From positions 15,442,001 through 15,506,000 of the forward strand of contig NC_068933.1 of assembly GCF_023091745.1 (NCBI RefSeq): DNA of 64,000 nt, written 5' to 3'. A program made the position numbers and the translations under genes. The stretch is from Budorcas taxicolor (lineage: Eukaryota > Chordata > Mammalia > Artiodactyla > Bovidae). A model generated the notes under the pieces. That model saw only the letters and a list, made by a program, of their open reading frames with translations. It had not been told where the DNA came from and did not search any database. Positions 22,025 through 34,625 of the stretch are shown here, in pieces. Numbering within the stretch: position 1 is the stretch's first letter; each line of letters begins with the position of its first letter.

Positions 22025-24289
22025 GAGTGGCTTTTATTTATTCTGTGTTTAGTTTTTAAAGATCATACACAATAGACGTGATTCTATTTTCTCTGTTAAT
22101 ATCTCAAACAACATAGCTATAGAAAGAGTAAATATAGACGTCAGCTCCTTGGCTTCCGCCTTCCATTCATTTCTCTCTCTGAAGGTCAAAGCCAGTTGTG
22201 CCTGGCTGCTTCCAGGAGTTTATCTGTGAGATGCTTACATATACATATCACATGTACACACTGACACATGTATACAATTGTTGCTTTGTTCATCGTAAAT
22301 ATCATTCTAGAATCTATATTGCTTTTTGCTGTCTTGCTTTTTTTCATTTAATAACATAACTTGCAAGATTTTTTTTTCTTACCTCAGTATATACAAATAT
22401 AGTTGTTTCTAAAAGTTTCATAGTGTGGTATAATATGGAACTTATGTACTTGAAAAACTGCAACCCACCCTCTGATGTTCGATCATATTCTCAGGTTTTC
22501 TTCATGAGAAACGTTCTCTATATTTGTCCCTTTTCTCCAAACGCCTTTTGGTCTGAGTCTAAAGTACTTATGTGTAACAGAATCGTAGAAGAATTGCAAT
22601 AACTTATTTTAAGGTTTAAATATTTCATGCATTTTAGACTTTGACCTTTACTGGTTGAATGCCATAACAAAAGGGGGTTTCCTACTTCATACTTCCACTA
22701 AGACTAGAAGGCATTATCTCCCCCTGGCTGCTTATGTACCCCATGCATTTCATCATGGAGTACCCCTCATTCTATATTTGAAAGGAATTGATTTTAATAT
22801 GGTGAAGAGTTTTTCTAAAAGACAGAAAGGTTGTCAGTGGTCTGCTTTCAGGTTTAATCCCTTTCTAAATAAATCCTCTTTTTCTGCTAGTATATCTTAC
22901 ACGTGAACAGACCAAACCATGGCCGAACCTAGAAGAATACAGAATATAATAGTAAGTATTATACTATGGGCTTATTTAAATGAAAATACTAATAACAAAT
23001 GTTACTGCAGTGCAAATACTAATGCACTGTGATGTTAACAATAACAACAAAAATAACAGTTCTGTTGAAATGAAAATTCCGGGACAAATGCTAAACCAGT
23101 TGGGATGCTGGAACAATAGACAGAAGTTTGTACTAGGTAGACTAGAGTGTTATCAAACTCTTCATGTCTCTCTAAAACCAAACTTTAAGAATCAGAGAAT
23201 ATGCTGATGACATTAAAATAACATGGTATCTTTTAAGTCAATTAATACTTTATAGTCATGGTTTTGTTTTAGGATTGTTTTCAGTTTTGAAATGCAGTTT
23301 CTCTTGGATGATGAGACCATAAGTCAAAGATCTGCTTCAAGAAAAGAATAAAATTTTTTGTAATAACCTCTGGATCATGAAGGATAGAAACATAATTACA
23401 TTTCCTTTAAAAATGGTCTCCTGGGGGCACAAATAAACAACAGTCATAGTAATGTCATATATATAACTATCTGCGAAAGAGCCAGAAAGATAAAACCTAT
23501 TATTACAATTTGCAATCTGTTAAACCATTAGCTATAAAATTAAAGGCTGGTTTTTAAAAAACTTAAAATTTATTTTTTATAAAAGAGCCAAGATAAACAT
23601 AAAAGAGAGATTTGTTTAATAAGTTGCTTTTTAAGGAAATTACTTCAGTTACATAACAATTCAAATGCATTTACAAACCATATTAAACTCTCTAACTAGT
23701 CAGTGTAACCCAGGAGTCAGCATTGCATATATTTGATTTGATAATTTTAAAAGTACAACTCTTTCTCCTAAAAATCATAGAATTTTTAAAATCAGATAAT
23801 CACTGAAAAGGCAGAATTCAACAGTCAATGCTCATTAAAAATAGAAATAAATGGAGACAACCAAACACAGCAACTCTTTACCAAAAATCAAAAATACATA
23901 TTATCCAAAAAGGCATGACATTAAAATATTTTTAACTAAAATAAAGAACTAGACAGGAATATTTCCTACTTCTATTATCACCCTTGAAGGTTTCAGTATA
24001 TATCATTAAGTTATAATGTAACTGCATAAGCATTGAAAAGAAAAAGATCAAACTTCCTCTTATTCCTGGTGATATTTTATATCTAGAAAAGCCAAATGAT
24101 TCTCCCAAAAAGAAATATATGAATTTGTATGTATGTCAATAAATAATAAAAAATAATATTTGCTCTACTTGAGTGATTGTCAAAGTGTAGAAAAAACTAT
24201 TAATATAATTTGAAAAGCTGTAAAATTTTCAGGAAATCCATATGTGAAGATCACTATAAAATTTTGTGATGAAACTTAAAAGCAAAGCA
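22025..24289. other. AT-rich DNA without recognised elements
   Basis: No gene seen. The stretch 23220-24220 is very AT-rich and contains no SINE. Short frames of 75-83 codons at 22655 and 22980 show no domain. Confidence 0.4.
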
Positions 24290-24860
24290 TTTGCTTCAAG
24301 CCCATTCTCTTCCCACCCCACCCTGTCCCTTCCTCCTTTATTCCCTTCCTGGTAAATAACACCTCCTTCTACCCAATTTCTTAGGCCAAAAATCCAGGAG
24401 CCACACCTGGTTGCTGCCCTTTTTCTCATCCCCACATCTAAACTCAGCCAGTTTTACTGATTTCATCTCTAACTACTTGCTGAAAATAACTACTTCCCAT
24501 CACCTCCAATGTCAAGATTTTAACTGCAGCCATTTTGGTCTCTCCAGGATCCTGGCACCCACCTCCTAGTGGGCATTTTTGCCAACACTCTTTCCTTTTT
24601 GCAGTACATTTTCCACCCAGCAGCCAAAGTAATCTAGAGCTCAAATCTGACTCTATTCAATGAAGACCCCACTGTAATGGAATGAAATTCTAGCTTCTTA
24701 TCTTCGTCCGCACAGTCTGGCCTCTGCTTCCTTCCTTGACGTCATCTCTTGCCCCACCCTCCACTCGTGGAAGCCACTGCAGCGGCACGCATGTTTCTGT
24801 CCCTTGACCAGGCCAAGTTCACGTCTGTGTCGGGTCTTTCTACAACTGCGGCAGCTACTT
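24290..24860 (+). mobile_element. L2 LINE fragment, long
   Basis: Plus-strand counterpart of the reverse L2 at 12050. Cues in order are ccagcagccaaagtaatcta, 'atgaagaccccactgtaatgg', the C/T-rich cctctgcttccttccttgac, and 'ttgaccaggccaagttcac'. The ORF2-proximal and 3' UTR parts are present; the poly-unit end is missing. Confidence 0.75.
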
Positions 24861-26206
24861 TAATACCGACTCTCCAGTTTCTTTTTGTTTTCTTCATGAG
24901 TACTTACAACCAACCGTCTGAAATTAGTCATTTATTTGATCTTGGTTAAAATGCCTCACACCAACACTAGAAAGAAAGCACCAGAAATGGAGGATGTTCA
25001 GGTAGCTGTCTCGTTTCCTGCTTTACCCTGGTGTCTAGATGCACTGTGGCATGCAGTGGGCTTTCAGTGTATACCAGCTGTGTGACTTGAAAGAAAGAAT
25101 AAGAGAAAACTGGAAATGTTCCCGTTTTGCAGACTGAAAACTCGGGACTTGGCAAGATATGTCAATTGCACATGATTCAGTAGCTAAGATTTGGCCAAGT
25201 TCAGACTCAAGATCAGTCCTGTCCAATTCCAATTACTGTGCAGTTTCCCCTATGCCTGCTACCTCCCCACTCTACCACATTGCCATCTCTATCTTGATTT
25301 TTCAGATTCAACCCCTCTAGAATCAGACATCTTATTGTTTAGTGAACCCAGTTGCATTTAATGATTTTAGGAGCCAGTTGTATTTTGAATCTTCAAATCA
25401 AACATGGAGTATGCTGACTCTGTGTAGTTGGAGAGCATGTGAAGTTTGATATGGTTTTCAAATGCATTTGAATTGTTCTATAATTGCATTGATTTCTTGA
25501 GAAAAGCAATCTTATTAAAATAAAATGAGGAATATTATGCCCTGTCAAAACTGATCTATCATATTATAACAAGAATAAAGTAATGAATGATGTCTTGAGG
25601 AAAAGAACATTGTTTGATTATTGTGGCAGTTGTCCCTAAAGACAAAGAATGTCTTGAAAACATATTTTTACACAGAGAACTCTAGGTTCTGGAAACAAAC
25701 CTTCTACAAAAATAGCAATTTGTTATTTGTAAACAACAAGGATAAATGCAAATATCTCATTGATGTTTTCTTAAAAACATTGTGCTTAGGGCCACTTGGC
25801 ACTTTCTTTTCTTGCCAGACTCTCAAACTACAGGAAACTAAATAGAACACAATTGCCAATTTCAGCTGATAGCCTAAAGGAAAATAGACTTTGGAGACAA
25901 GGTTCGGGATCTGCAAAGTATTGCCTATGGTCAGCATAAGCATCATGAGAATTGGGATGATAGCTGTACAAACACAGCACTGAGAAGAAGAAAGAGACAG
26001 AGGAAGGGGTGGAGAGATAAAAGATGGGGGTAAAGAAAAGGAAAGAAGAAAAAAAGAGAAAAAAGATAAGGAGCAGGAAAGGAAAGCAAACAAGGAATCA
26101 GTGAGTATAAGTCTGAATTTAGAAACTAGTAAAATTTAAATGCTGTTACACAATGAGACGCCTTTCAAATTCTTAGCACTGTAGAAGGATCTAACATAAC
26201 TTCAGT
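24861..26206. other. Anonymous DNA with purine-rich tract
   Basis: No gene seen. About 25983-26090 is almost entirely A and G on the plus strand (ggaaagaagaaaaaaagaga and similar), a polypurine/polypyrimidine tract. The 129-codon minus-strand frame across it is serine/leucine/phenylalanine-rich because of that composition. Confidence 0.55.
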
Positions 26207-26498
26207 AAAACAAAGTTTGCTGCTGCTGCTGCTAAGTCGCTTCAGTCGTGTCCAACTCTGTGCAACCCCATAGATGGCAGCCCACCAGGGTCCCCCGTCC
26301 CTGGGATTCTCCAGGCAAGAACACTGGAGTGAGTTGCCATTTCCTTCTCCAATGCATGAAAGTGAAAGTGAAGTCGCTCAGTCCTGTCCGACTCCTAGCG
26401 ACGCCATGGACTGCAGCCCAGCAGGCTCCTCCATCCATGGGATTTTCCAGGCAAGAGTCCTGGAGTGGGGTGCCATTGCCTTCTCCAAAACAAAGTTT
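26207..26498 (-). mobile_element. BOV-A2 SINE with TSD
   Basis: Complete two-unit element (26219-26486) with a full GCT head. Flanked by a perfect 12-bp duplication, aaaacaaagttt (26207-26218 and 26487-26498). Low divergence between the copies in this window suggests recent activity. Confidence 0.97.
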
Positions 26499-26707
26499 AG
26501 ATGGTCATATAACAAAACTATGATATAAAAAGGGATATTGCAAGTTAAGGAAATTGAGAAACCAAATAATAGCCTTCTACAGAACAGTGCATTAGAGACA
26601 GCAATAAACAGATAATGAGAGCAGAAGTGCAGGAAAAGAGATTAAAAGCAAATGGAGAGAAGATAATAGGTTTGCAGACTAGTCAATGGTGATCAGAAGA
26701 AAGAGTA

Positions 26708-26787
26708 TTGGGTTGGCCAAAAGGTTCGTTTGGGTTTTTCCATAAGATGTTTCCAATATTTTGGAAGAAAGAAGCTATCATAGCAGC
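26708..26787 (+). mobile_element. mariner-type DNA transposon, one end
   Basis: The terminal inverted repeat ttgggttggccaaaaggttc with gtttgggtttttcc is the mariner end common in ruminant genomes, preceded by TA as expected for Tc1/mariner target choice. Only this end is present. The sequence decays after about 26750, and no matching inverted end was found within the next 400 bases. Confidence 0.8.
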
Positions 26788-27016
26788 CAACATTTCTTTC
26801 TTTTCTGTTTTTTTTTTTTGTCTGTTTGTTTTTGTTTTTCCTTTCTAGAGTTTGTTACCCCGCCACAAAAATGCTTTTGTTTTACGTTTTGGTTTTCTGG
26901 TTAAGACTCATGTGCGATCTGAGCTTCCCAACCAGGGATCAAACTTGCTCTCCGTGCATTGTAAGTCAAAGTGCTAGCCACTGGGCCGCCAGGGAAGACC
27001 CTCAACATTTCTTTCT
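26788..27016 (-). mobile_element. CHR-2-type SINE with TSD
   Basis: Body 26802-27002: long T-rich tail (about 26802-26845), then the complement of the tRNA-derived part ending in gccgccagggaagac. Flanked by a perfect 14-bp duplication, caacatttctttct (26788-26801 and 27003-27016). The 94-codon frame inside it is not a gene. Confidence 0.93.
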
Positions 27017-27799
27017 CGAAGAATGTTGTACTCTTTATGCTGATCACCATTGTCTAGAAAATTCTCTGAAATTAGGGACAGAAACTGTGTTCTTGGGAAA
27101 ATGCATATAGAACAACTCATACCAAAATACATTCTTTTAAAATTATTTAACATCAAACATTAAAAAAAAAAAAAGAATTTTTTAGACATCCAGATAGGAA
27201 AAAAGGAAGTTATCTACAAGTGATGAGAAATTTGGGCAAGTCACAGACCTCTTCAGAATTCAGGGAATATGGTACAAATGACTTCTTCTTGAAAAAAAGT
27301 GCCAGTGACTTTTGACTGTGATATCTGACAAAATATGTTATTAATCAAAGAGAAAATGTCAGGAATAGAAAAACAGTTATGAGAGGATGGGTGTGGGGAT
27401 GAATTTTTTTCTTACAATAACACTAAATTATTGTGACAATTTTGGTTATTACAGAATTTAAAGTATATTAACCTTTTGCAAAATGAATATAATAATATAA
27501 CCAAAGAGCAGCATGTAAGCAAAGCAAAAGAAGAAGGTATGAAATTGTTAATTTCCTCAGTCTTTCACGTGATTGCGTTCATCGATAATATCTAAATTTA
27601 AAACAAAAGTATAAAACACTAAATGAACCTAATTGCTTAATGATTTTCAAAATATTTTTTCATCTTGATGTGGTCTTTTATACACTAATATTTCATTTGA
27701 CAAAGAAATATTTATCTGCATTTCTACAATTCATTCAGCTTGATGTAATTTCTTGCTTCCATTAGTGCAAAGCAACTTTTAGTACCTTTTGAAAGTTCA
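27017..27799. other. AT-rich DNA
   Basis: No recognised gene or repeat; contains short A runs (about 27162-27173). Confidence 0.4.
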
Positions 27800-28915
27800 A
27801 CTGGTGAAAAAGAAATGAAAATCATACTGATTGGAAAGGAAGAAAAAACTGTCTTTACTCAAAGACAAATATGATTGTGTGCATAAAAATTCCAGAATAA
27901 TCTACGAGAGACTACTATATTCATGGATAACAAGACTCAATATTGTTAAGATATCAGATCTTCCCAAACTCATCTAGAGATTGAATGCAATCTCAACAAA
28001 AATTCTTTATTATATATTTATATATAATATAAAGAACTTTCAGAATTCACTAAGAAAACAAGTAAAAAACAAAAACCCAAGAAAACTCAATTTGAAAAAT
28101 GGATAAAAGCTTTGAATAGGTACTTCACCAAAAAAGGCATATTAATAATAAATGAAGCATGCTTAATGTAAGTCATCAGGAAAATGCAAATTAAAGCCAT
28201 CATGAAACACAACTACACACCCATTAGATGGCTCAAGTTACTTTACAGCTTGCCAGTACCAGTGCTGCTGGGAATGCAGAGAACTGTAGCCCTCATACAT
28301 TGCTAGTGAGATTGCAAAATGTTTCAGCCTCTTTGGGAAACAGTTTGCCAGTTTCTCATGGCATTGAACATCTGCTGACAAGAGCAATTCCACTTCTAGG
28401 TTTTTGCCCAAGAGCAATTAAAATATTTAAGCAAAGTCCTGAGTACAAATGTTCAAAGAAGCTGTATTTATAGTAGCCCAAACTCAAATATCCTTTGACT
28501 GGAACTTTGAGTTTGAACAGATAAACAAAATGTGCTACATTGATACAATTCAGCAATAAAAATTAAGATATAAGCTATTATTACATCAGTGTTGAGGCAG
28601 AATGTCAGAAGCACTATGCTAAATGAAAGAAATCAGACACAAAAAACTGCATACTATGTGATCTCATTTAAAAGACTTCCTGGAAAAGCAAGACTGTAGT
28701 GTCAGAAATCAAATTAGTTTTTCCAGGATCTGGGAGAGGGCGAAGGTGACTGACTAGAAAGGGGCACGAGGGAATTTATGGGGTGCCTCTGATATTCTAT
28801 ATTTTGATTATGGTGCAGCTTACAGGACTGAATTTGCCAGAGCTCATAAAACTGTACATTTAAAAAGAGTGAATTTTATTGAATGTAATTATTCCTCAGT
28901 AAACCTGACTGTAAA
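27800..28915 (+). mobile_element. L1M LINE-1, internally deleted fossil
   Basis: Contains in order pieces of L1 ORF2 (gaagaaaaaactgtctttac; then caatattgttaagatatcag; then gaaaaatggataaaagcttt) and the 3' UTR to a cagtaaacctgac end at about 28910. The expected sequence between these pieces is missing at about 27905 and at 28010-28035, where an AT palindrome-like tract sits. The region that should carry the catalytic FADD motif is degenerate (caaagacaaatatg). No reading frame survives. Confidence 0.85.
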
Positions 28916-29611
28916 AATTAATTTGACATGTTTGTAGCTCCTATATATGGAAATTGTTCCCATTTATCTTTTCTATCTGGATGTCCTTATAGAGAGATAA
29001 ATATTAATACTAACGCTAATAATGATTATATATCAAGCTGATGGGACTTCAGGTGACATTTTGCATTCTTTATACACTTCTATACTGCTCAATTTTTTAA
29101 TATGAATATATATTATTTGTAATAAAACAATAGTCATCTGTCTTTTGTTAAAAGTTCAAAATAAAGGCTCAAAAAATAGAAAGGATCAATAAGATCTGAA
29201 CAAAGGGAATCCAGACCATCACTGAGGTTCCCAAGAGAGAAGATATATTTTCACTGGGGGATGAAGTCACTCTTCTTTCTGGGTTTCACGTCATGAGATG
29301 GGCAGGTATTTTGTAGATGAGTCAACATATAGATTGTTACATCTTCACAAGATGACCCACTTCCTCTGTTATCTCTCAACATTCTTTAGTTCTAAACATA
29401 CTCCTGACTCAAAAGTTTCTAACATTTTGTCTTTTTTGAAGTCAGTGTATTTCTGGAATGCTCATATAATGGAGAGTTTCTTTAGTATTTTTATGTTGTC
29501 TACACAATCTTTCCTCAGTCTTTGGGAGAAATAATTACACATTATACATGTATATTAAATATGTAACAATAAATAAATATATATACAGTTATATGTACAG
29601 TTGTACTTGTA
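28916..29611. other. Anonymous AT-rich DNA
   Basis: No gene seen; ends with an imperfect TATA-rich stretch at about 29560-29605. Confidence 0.4.
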
Positions 29612-29815
29612 CTTATGTTAGTCACTCAGTCAAGTCCGACTCTCTGCGACCCCATGGACTGTAGCCCACCAGGCTCCTCTGTCTATGGAATTTTCCAGGC
29701 AAGAATACTGGAGTGGGTTGCCATTCCCTTCTCCAGGGAAGCTTCTTTACCCACATAGTGAACCCAGGTCTCCCACATTGCAGGTCAGTTCTTTACCATC
29801 TGACCCATCTGGGAA
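29612..29815 (-). mobile_element. Bov-tA-type SINE
   Basis: Runs from ttatgttagtcactcagtca to a degenerate tRNA head, gacccatctgggaag. The tRNA part is more diverged than the body (caggtcagttctttaccatc). No duplication seen. Confidence 0.92.
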
Positions 29816-30831
29816 GTCAATAATTACAGTAATAAAGCTATATTCATGCTACTGACTCCCCTACAGAAAAGCCAGCAGCTAACCTAGTAGCACTGGATAA
29901 ATTGATACATCAAATCCACCATCTGTTCCCAACCTGTGCGTCAGCTCTTCCACACCTGTCCCACAGTTATCTTGGGAATGATATCAATAGGAAGAAAAAG
30001 AAAAACCAAAATGTTCAAGTAATGTTGCTAGAAACGATGGTACCAGTTAGTAAAGCTGAACATCGCAATCATTGGAACCAGTTCACAGGTTTCTCGTTAA
30101 AGCTCTCAAGACTTGAGCTAGAAGTAAAGATTCATAGTTCTTGTCTGTGGCCTTCTGATGGCATGCTGCGGATACGTAAGATGCTCCTATGTGAATTACA
30201 TAATCTGAGAGTGAGGCCAAAGCCCACTCCTGCCCTTTCACTTTCCTGCCTCTGAAATAAGATGCAGCCCCCCTGTGGCACTTGCTACTTCGGCTTATGT
30301 AAGCCATTCAGAGTGGTCAAGACCATAATGAAGGCTTAGTTCAGAGTACTGGAGCGTTCTACGGCCGCCCACTAAGGTTCAGGGGCCAAATCTTACCCCA
30401 GATCCCTTCTAGTCTCATGGATCCCATTCAGCTTATGAGATTATCTCCATTGCCAAATACACTTCAAAAGGGTAGCATTTCGTAGTTTACTTTTCAAGTT
30501 CTTTAGGCCTACCATCTACATTACCATATATAAACTCAAAAAAGAACTAACCAGTTATTTTTATCACTTCTCATCATGCGCTTCAAAATTTTTAGGAAAG
30601 GATAAAACGTGTAATAATGTAGGCATGAACTTGAACACTTGGCTCTTTGTTTAGAATTCCTCTAGAATATCCTTGGCATCTCTGTAGAGAAAAAAAAGGG
30701 TAGCATGATAAGTGCCAAATCATGCTTCACACACACCCACTCCATTTTCCATTACACTTTTCGGGGATATCATTTTTGGAGGAAAATAATTTGGTCTTAT
30801 TCATATAAGTTTCCATAAAGATGCTTAACCT
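29816..30831. other. Anonymous DNA
   Basis: No gene recognised. A 117-codon plus frame (29902-30255) starts with no good context and carries no motif I know. Confidence 0.4.
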
Positions 30832-32252
30832 TAAAACTTTATATTTTTTAATTGCAGTATAGTTGATTTACAATATTGTGTTAGTTTCAGCTGTGCAGTA
30901 AAGTGATTCATCTTATATATTTATATATATTTTTCATCTTCTTTATCATTTTGGTTTATTACAAGATACTGAGGATACTTCCCTATGCATTTGTGTTCAG
31001 TCACTCAGTTCTGTCCAACTCCTCATGACCCCATGGACTGTAACCCATAGGCTCCTCTGTCCATGAGATTTTCCAGGGAATAATACTGAAGTGGGTTGCC
31101 ATTTCCTCCTCCAGAGGGTCTTCCCCACCCAGGGATCAAACCCACGTCTCCTGCATTAGCAGGAGGATTCTTTACTACTGAGCCACCAGGGAAGCCCCAT
31201 AGTTCCCTGTGCTATACAGTAAATCCTTGTTGTTTATCTATTTTATGTGTTGTTTATCTATTTTATATATCTGTTCATCCCATACTCCTAATTTATCCCT
31301 CCTACTCTCCCCTTTTGTAACCATAAGTTTGTTTCCTATGTCTGTGAGCCTGTTTCTGCTTTGTAAATAAATTCATCAGGGTTATTTTTTAGATTCCACA
31401 TAAATCATATCATATGATATTTGTCTTTCTCTGTCTGACTTACTTCATTTGGTATGATCATCTCTAGGTGTATCTGTGTTCCTGCAAATGGCATGATTTT
31501 ATTCTTATTTATGGCTGAGTACTATTCTATTGTATATGTATCCCACATCTTCTTTATCCATTCGTTTGTCAATGTAAATTTAGGTTGCTTCCATATCTTA
31601 GCTATTGTAAATAGTGCTGCTATGAACATTGGGGTGTGTGTATCCTTCCAAATTAGAGTTTTCCTCTTTTATGAATATATGTCTAGGAGTGGGATTGCTG
31701 GGTCATACGGTAGGTTTATTTTTATTTTTTAAGGAAATTCCATCCTGTTTCCCATGGTGGTCTAATTTACATTCCCACCAACAGTATAAAAGGGTTCCCT
31801 TTTCTGTACAACTTCTTCAGCCTTTACTATTTGTAGACATTTTGATGATGGCCATTCTGACCAATATGAGGGGGTTTTGATTTGCATTTCTCTAATAATT
31901 AGTGATGTTGAGCATCTTTTCATGTGCCTCTTGGGTATCTGTATTTATTTTGGGGGGAAATGTCTATTTAGGCCTTCTGCCCATGGTTTGGATTGGGTTG
32001 CGTTTTTTTTTATATATATATATTGAGCTGTATAAGTTGTTTGTATATTTTGGAAAGTAACCCCTTGTTGCATCATTTGCAAATAATTTCTCCAAATCCA
32101 TAGGCTGTCTTTTCATTTTGATGATAGTTTCCTTTTCTTTGCAAAAGGTTAAGTTTGATTGGGTCCCATTTGTTTATTTTTACTTTTATTTCTTTTACCT
32201 TGGGAGACTGATCTAAGAAAATGTTGCTACAGTTGATGTCAGATAAAACTTT
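30832..32252 (-). mobile_element. Ruminant L1 (5'-truncated) split by a SINE
   Basis: Minus-strand L1: 3' UTR first (ttgcagtatagttgatttac, then agttccctgtgctatacagt), continuing into the ORF2 C-terminal region (ggtcatacggtaggtttatt, then ttttgatttgcatttctcta) and ending at about 32243. Possible target-site duplication taaaacttt at 30832-30840 and 32244-32252. A Bov-tA SINE interrupts it at 30989-31198. The 20-base unit tgttgtttatctattttat(g) is tandemly duplicated at about 31229-31270. No intact ORF. Confidence 0.92.
30975..31212 (-). mobile_element. Bov-tA-type SINE nested in L1
   Basis: SINE body 30989-31198. The L1 wording atacttccctatgc (30975-30988) reappears as atagttccctgtgc (31199-31212), a 14-bp target-site duplication with two mismatches. 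This fixes the order of events: L1 first, SINE second. The body uses variant words (ctcctcatgacc, gtaacccatagg). Confidence 0.93.
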
Positions 32253-33379
32253 TTATTTTAACATAAAAGGACAAAAGGGCGGCTCTCTCAACTTAGCATT
32301 CCTGTTTAAAAGTTCTGAGTCAATCTATGGCACTTAACATTCCTTTTCTTATAAGTAACTGTTGTCCTTGGTAAACCATCTGACAAGCTGGTAAACACAA
32401 GTGTTTGCAAGCAAATGCAATGTGTTACAAGTGGACCCAGCAAGTCCATGGGCAAGGATGGAAAATTATGAACTGAGAAAGCATTTAGGCTGACTGATGC
32501 CTTGCTCCCTGACTATGCCTAAAGAGTTTTAAACCCCTGCTAGCAACTCTTTTGAAAGAAAGAATGAGGTGGACAGCAAAAAGGTAGGGTATTTTAGGCT
32601 GTACTGAGAGATGTATACTATTAATGTGGTGCCCTCTGGTTCTGCCCCACCAGCCACTGCTCAGGCCAAAGCTGAGACATGGGATTCGGTGCAGGGAAGC
32701 ACACACTCAAAGGGACTTAGAACATCTGTAACAAGGAAAGGAAACATCATGATGAGAGGACTGGGACTCATGAGGCATAAAGGATGCTCAGCGCAATTGG
32801 GGGACTTAGCCTGGAACAAACTCAGCATGGCAGGAAGGGACATTGTTACCATCTTCAAGCATCCGATGAACTGTGGTTTGATGGGAGGTGCATATTGTTC
32901 AGTGTGCCCCATATGATATAACTTAGACCAAAGGGTTGAAAACTGCAGAGAAACAGATTTCAACTCAAGAACAACTGAGGGTAGAGGGAGAACCTTCCAG
33001 CCAGTCTCAAGACAGAAAGAACTGCTTGGGAGGTGCGAGCTGGGTTTGTGGGTACCCTGGGGTCACTTTAGCAAAGACAGGCTAGCCACGCAGTGGGAGC
33101 AGTAGGCAGCATTAGCGGAGCAAGGAGATAGAGTCCATGGAACAAAGTGTGATTGTTGAGTGAGAGCGTGGGTGTACTCCCGTGCTTAAAGACTCCCAGT
33201 TCAAGTGATGCGAAAAGGAAACACGAAAACATTTCTTTCTGCTAGCAGAACGCTGTATGGGCTGGGAAGAAAAGGTGCTGTGTGTATTGAGGAAGTCTTT
33301 GAGCAAACCAAATCACAGTATTTGAAGGAACACACTTCCCTCTTTCACACAGTTCTGAGGCTGTTATAAAGATTTGATT
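32253..33379. other. Anonymous unique DNA
   Basis: No gene or repeat recognised. Overlapping frames of 100 codons on each strand (32611-32963) have no domain signature. Confidence 0.4.
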
Positions 33380-33510
33380 ATTTGAAGAGTTGAAAAACTA
33401 CTGCTTAATGAACAACCACAGTCTGGCTTCAGGAAGGGGAAATCACAACTTAGGGGCCATCCTAGACTGTGATTTTTGCTATTTAAGAGTTTGACACTGT
33501 AAACTCATGC
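33380..33510 (+). mobile_element. Fossil LINE reverse-transcriptase scrap
   Basis: In one frame 33389-33451 reads VEKLLLNEQPQSGFRKGKSQL, which contains the conserved non-LTR RT block Q-x-GFRKG-x-S. Forty bases on, in another frame, FDTVN (33490-33504) resembles RT motif A (AFDTVNH). The spacing is much shorter than in intact LINEs, implying a deletion plus frameshift. The wording is closer to CR1/L2/L3-type or RTE-type RT than to L1. Family unassigned. Confidence 0.5.
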
Positions 33511-34155
33511 CAGGCGGTGTGCACATTTATGGACTAGAAACATTGTGGTTTGTTAAAAAATATTTTTCTTGCAAGTGATTTGACAAAATGTTATTTTTGA
33601 TATTTTAGCAAAATGAGCTACTATAACCTAAGTAAAACAGGTTAGCATTCTTAACACAGGGAACTGTAACCTAACAAGTTTTGGAAAGCCTGAGGAGTGG
33701 CAAGATCCTTCTAATTTAGGAAAATATTCTTCGGGTACTTTTATTATTGTTGTTAGCATCATTTTCATCTTCTAGAGAGTTACCAATAAGATGTGATTAC
33801 TGACCTTAATAACAAATAATCCACTATATATCTGTGATTTTTTTTCCCTCAAAAATTTTATCCATAAGGATAAACAACAGTTGGGTAGAAAGAGCTACTT
33901 TTTTCGTTTGTTTGTTTTACTAAATTATCGTGGTTAAATCACACACACACTATATATATATGTATATGTACTTTTTCACTTTTTCACTATAATTTTGATA
34001 AGCACAAATTTTATGAAACCTACCATTCTAGATTTTTTTGTCCTCCAGCATCCAACATGTTGCTTGTCCAGATTTCTTAATTCTGAATTCTTATTGTGTT
34101 AATCTTACTTTGTAAAATGTTTTGCTGTCAGTGACTTGCAAAGATAGGTCCTTGT
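33511..34155. other. Anonymous AT-rich DNA
   Basis: No gene seen. A short CA then TA dinucleotide patch lies at about 33940-33965. Confidence 0.4.
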
Positions 34156-34490
34156 ACAGAGTCCCAGAATCTGCAACTGTTAATTTATTTGGAAAAAGAG
34201 CATTTGCAGATGTGATTCTCTGGGTGGATCCCAGCAGTTGTATGTATCCTTATGAGAGAAGCAGAGGGAGTTTTGAAAAAGACACAGAAAGGAGAAGGTG
34301 ATGAAAATGAAGGCAGAGGTTAGAGTGATGCCGTCACCAACCAAGGAATGGTGGCAGTCACCAGGAGCTGGAGGAGGGAGGAGCTGGCTCTCCCCTATAC
34401 CCTCCAGAGGGAGTGTGCCCTGCTGACACCTTGGCTTTGGACTTCTGGCTCCCCAGACTGGGAGAGAACACGTTTCCTGTGCTTTACTGC
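34156..34490 (+). mobile_element. MLT1-type MaLR LTR
   Basis: Plus-strand MLT1 order: cccagaatctgcaactgtta, gcatttgcagatgtgattct, 'gtatccttatgagag', gagtgatgccgtcaccaacc, ccttggctttggacttctgg. Diverged, both ends eroded, no TG/CA termini or duplication visible. MaLR LTRs derive from very old ERVL-related elements. Confidence 0.82.
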
Positions 34491-34625
34491 CTCTCCATGA
34501 GACATACTGAAGTTTTCATTACTCACTTGTCACCTGGGCTATCACGATTACTGCCTAACACAGATTCTACCACCTGCTTTCCTTCTTTTCCACCCCTAAC
34601 CCTGGCAGATTAATTTTTTTAAAGA

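Noticed and set aside
28004..28034. AT palindrome-like tract as a functional hairpin
   Set aside because: The arms are imperfect and made only of A/T; such tracts are common by chance and this one sits at a deletion junction in a dead L1.
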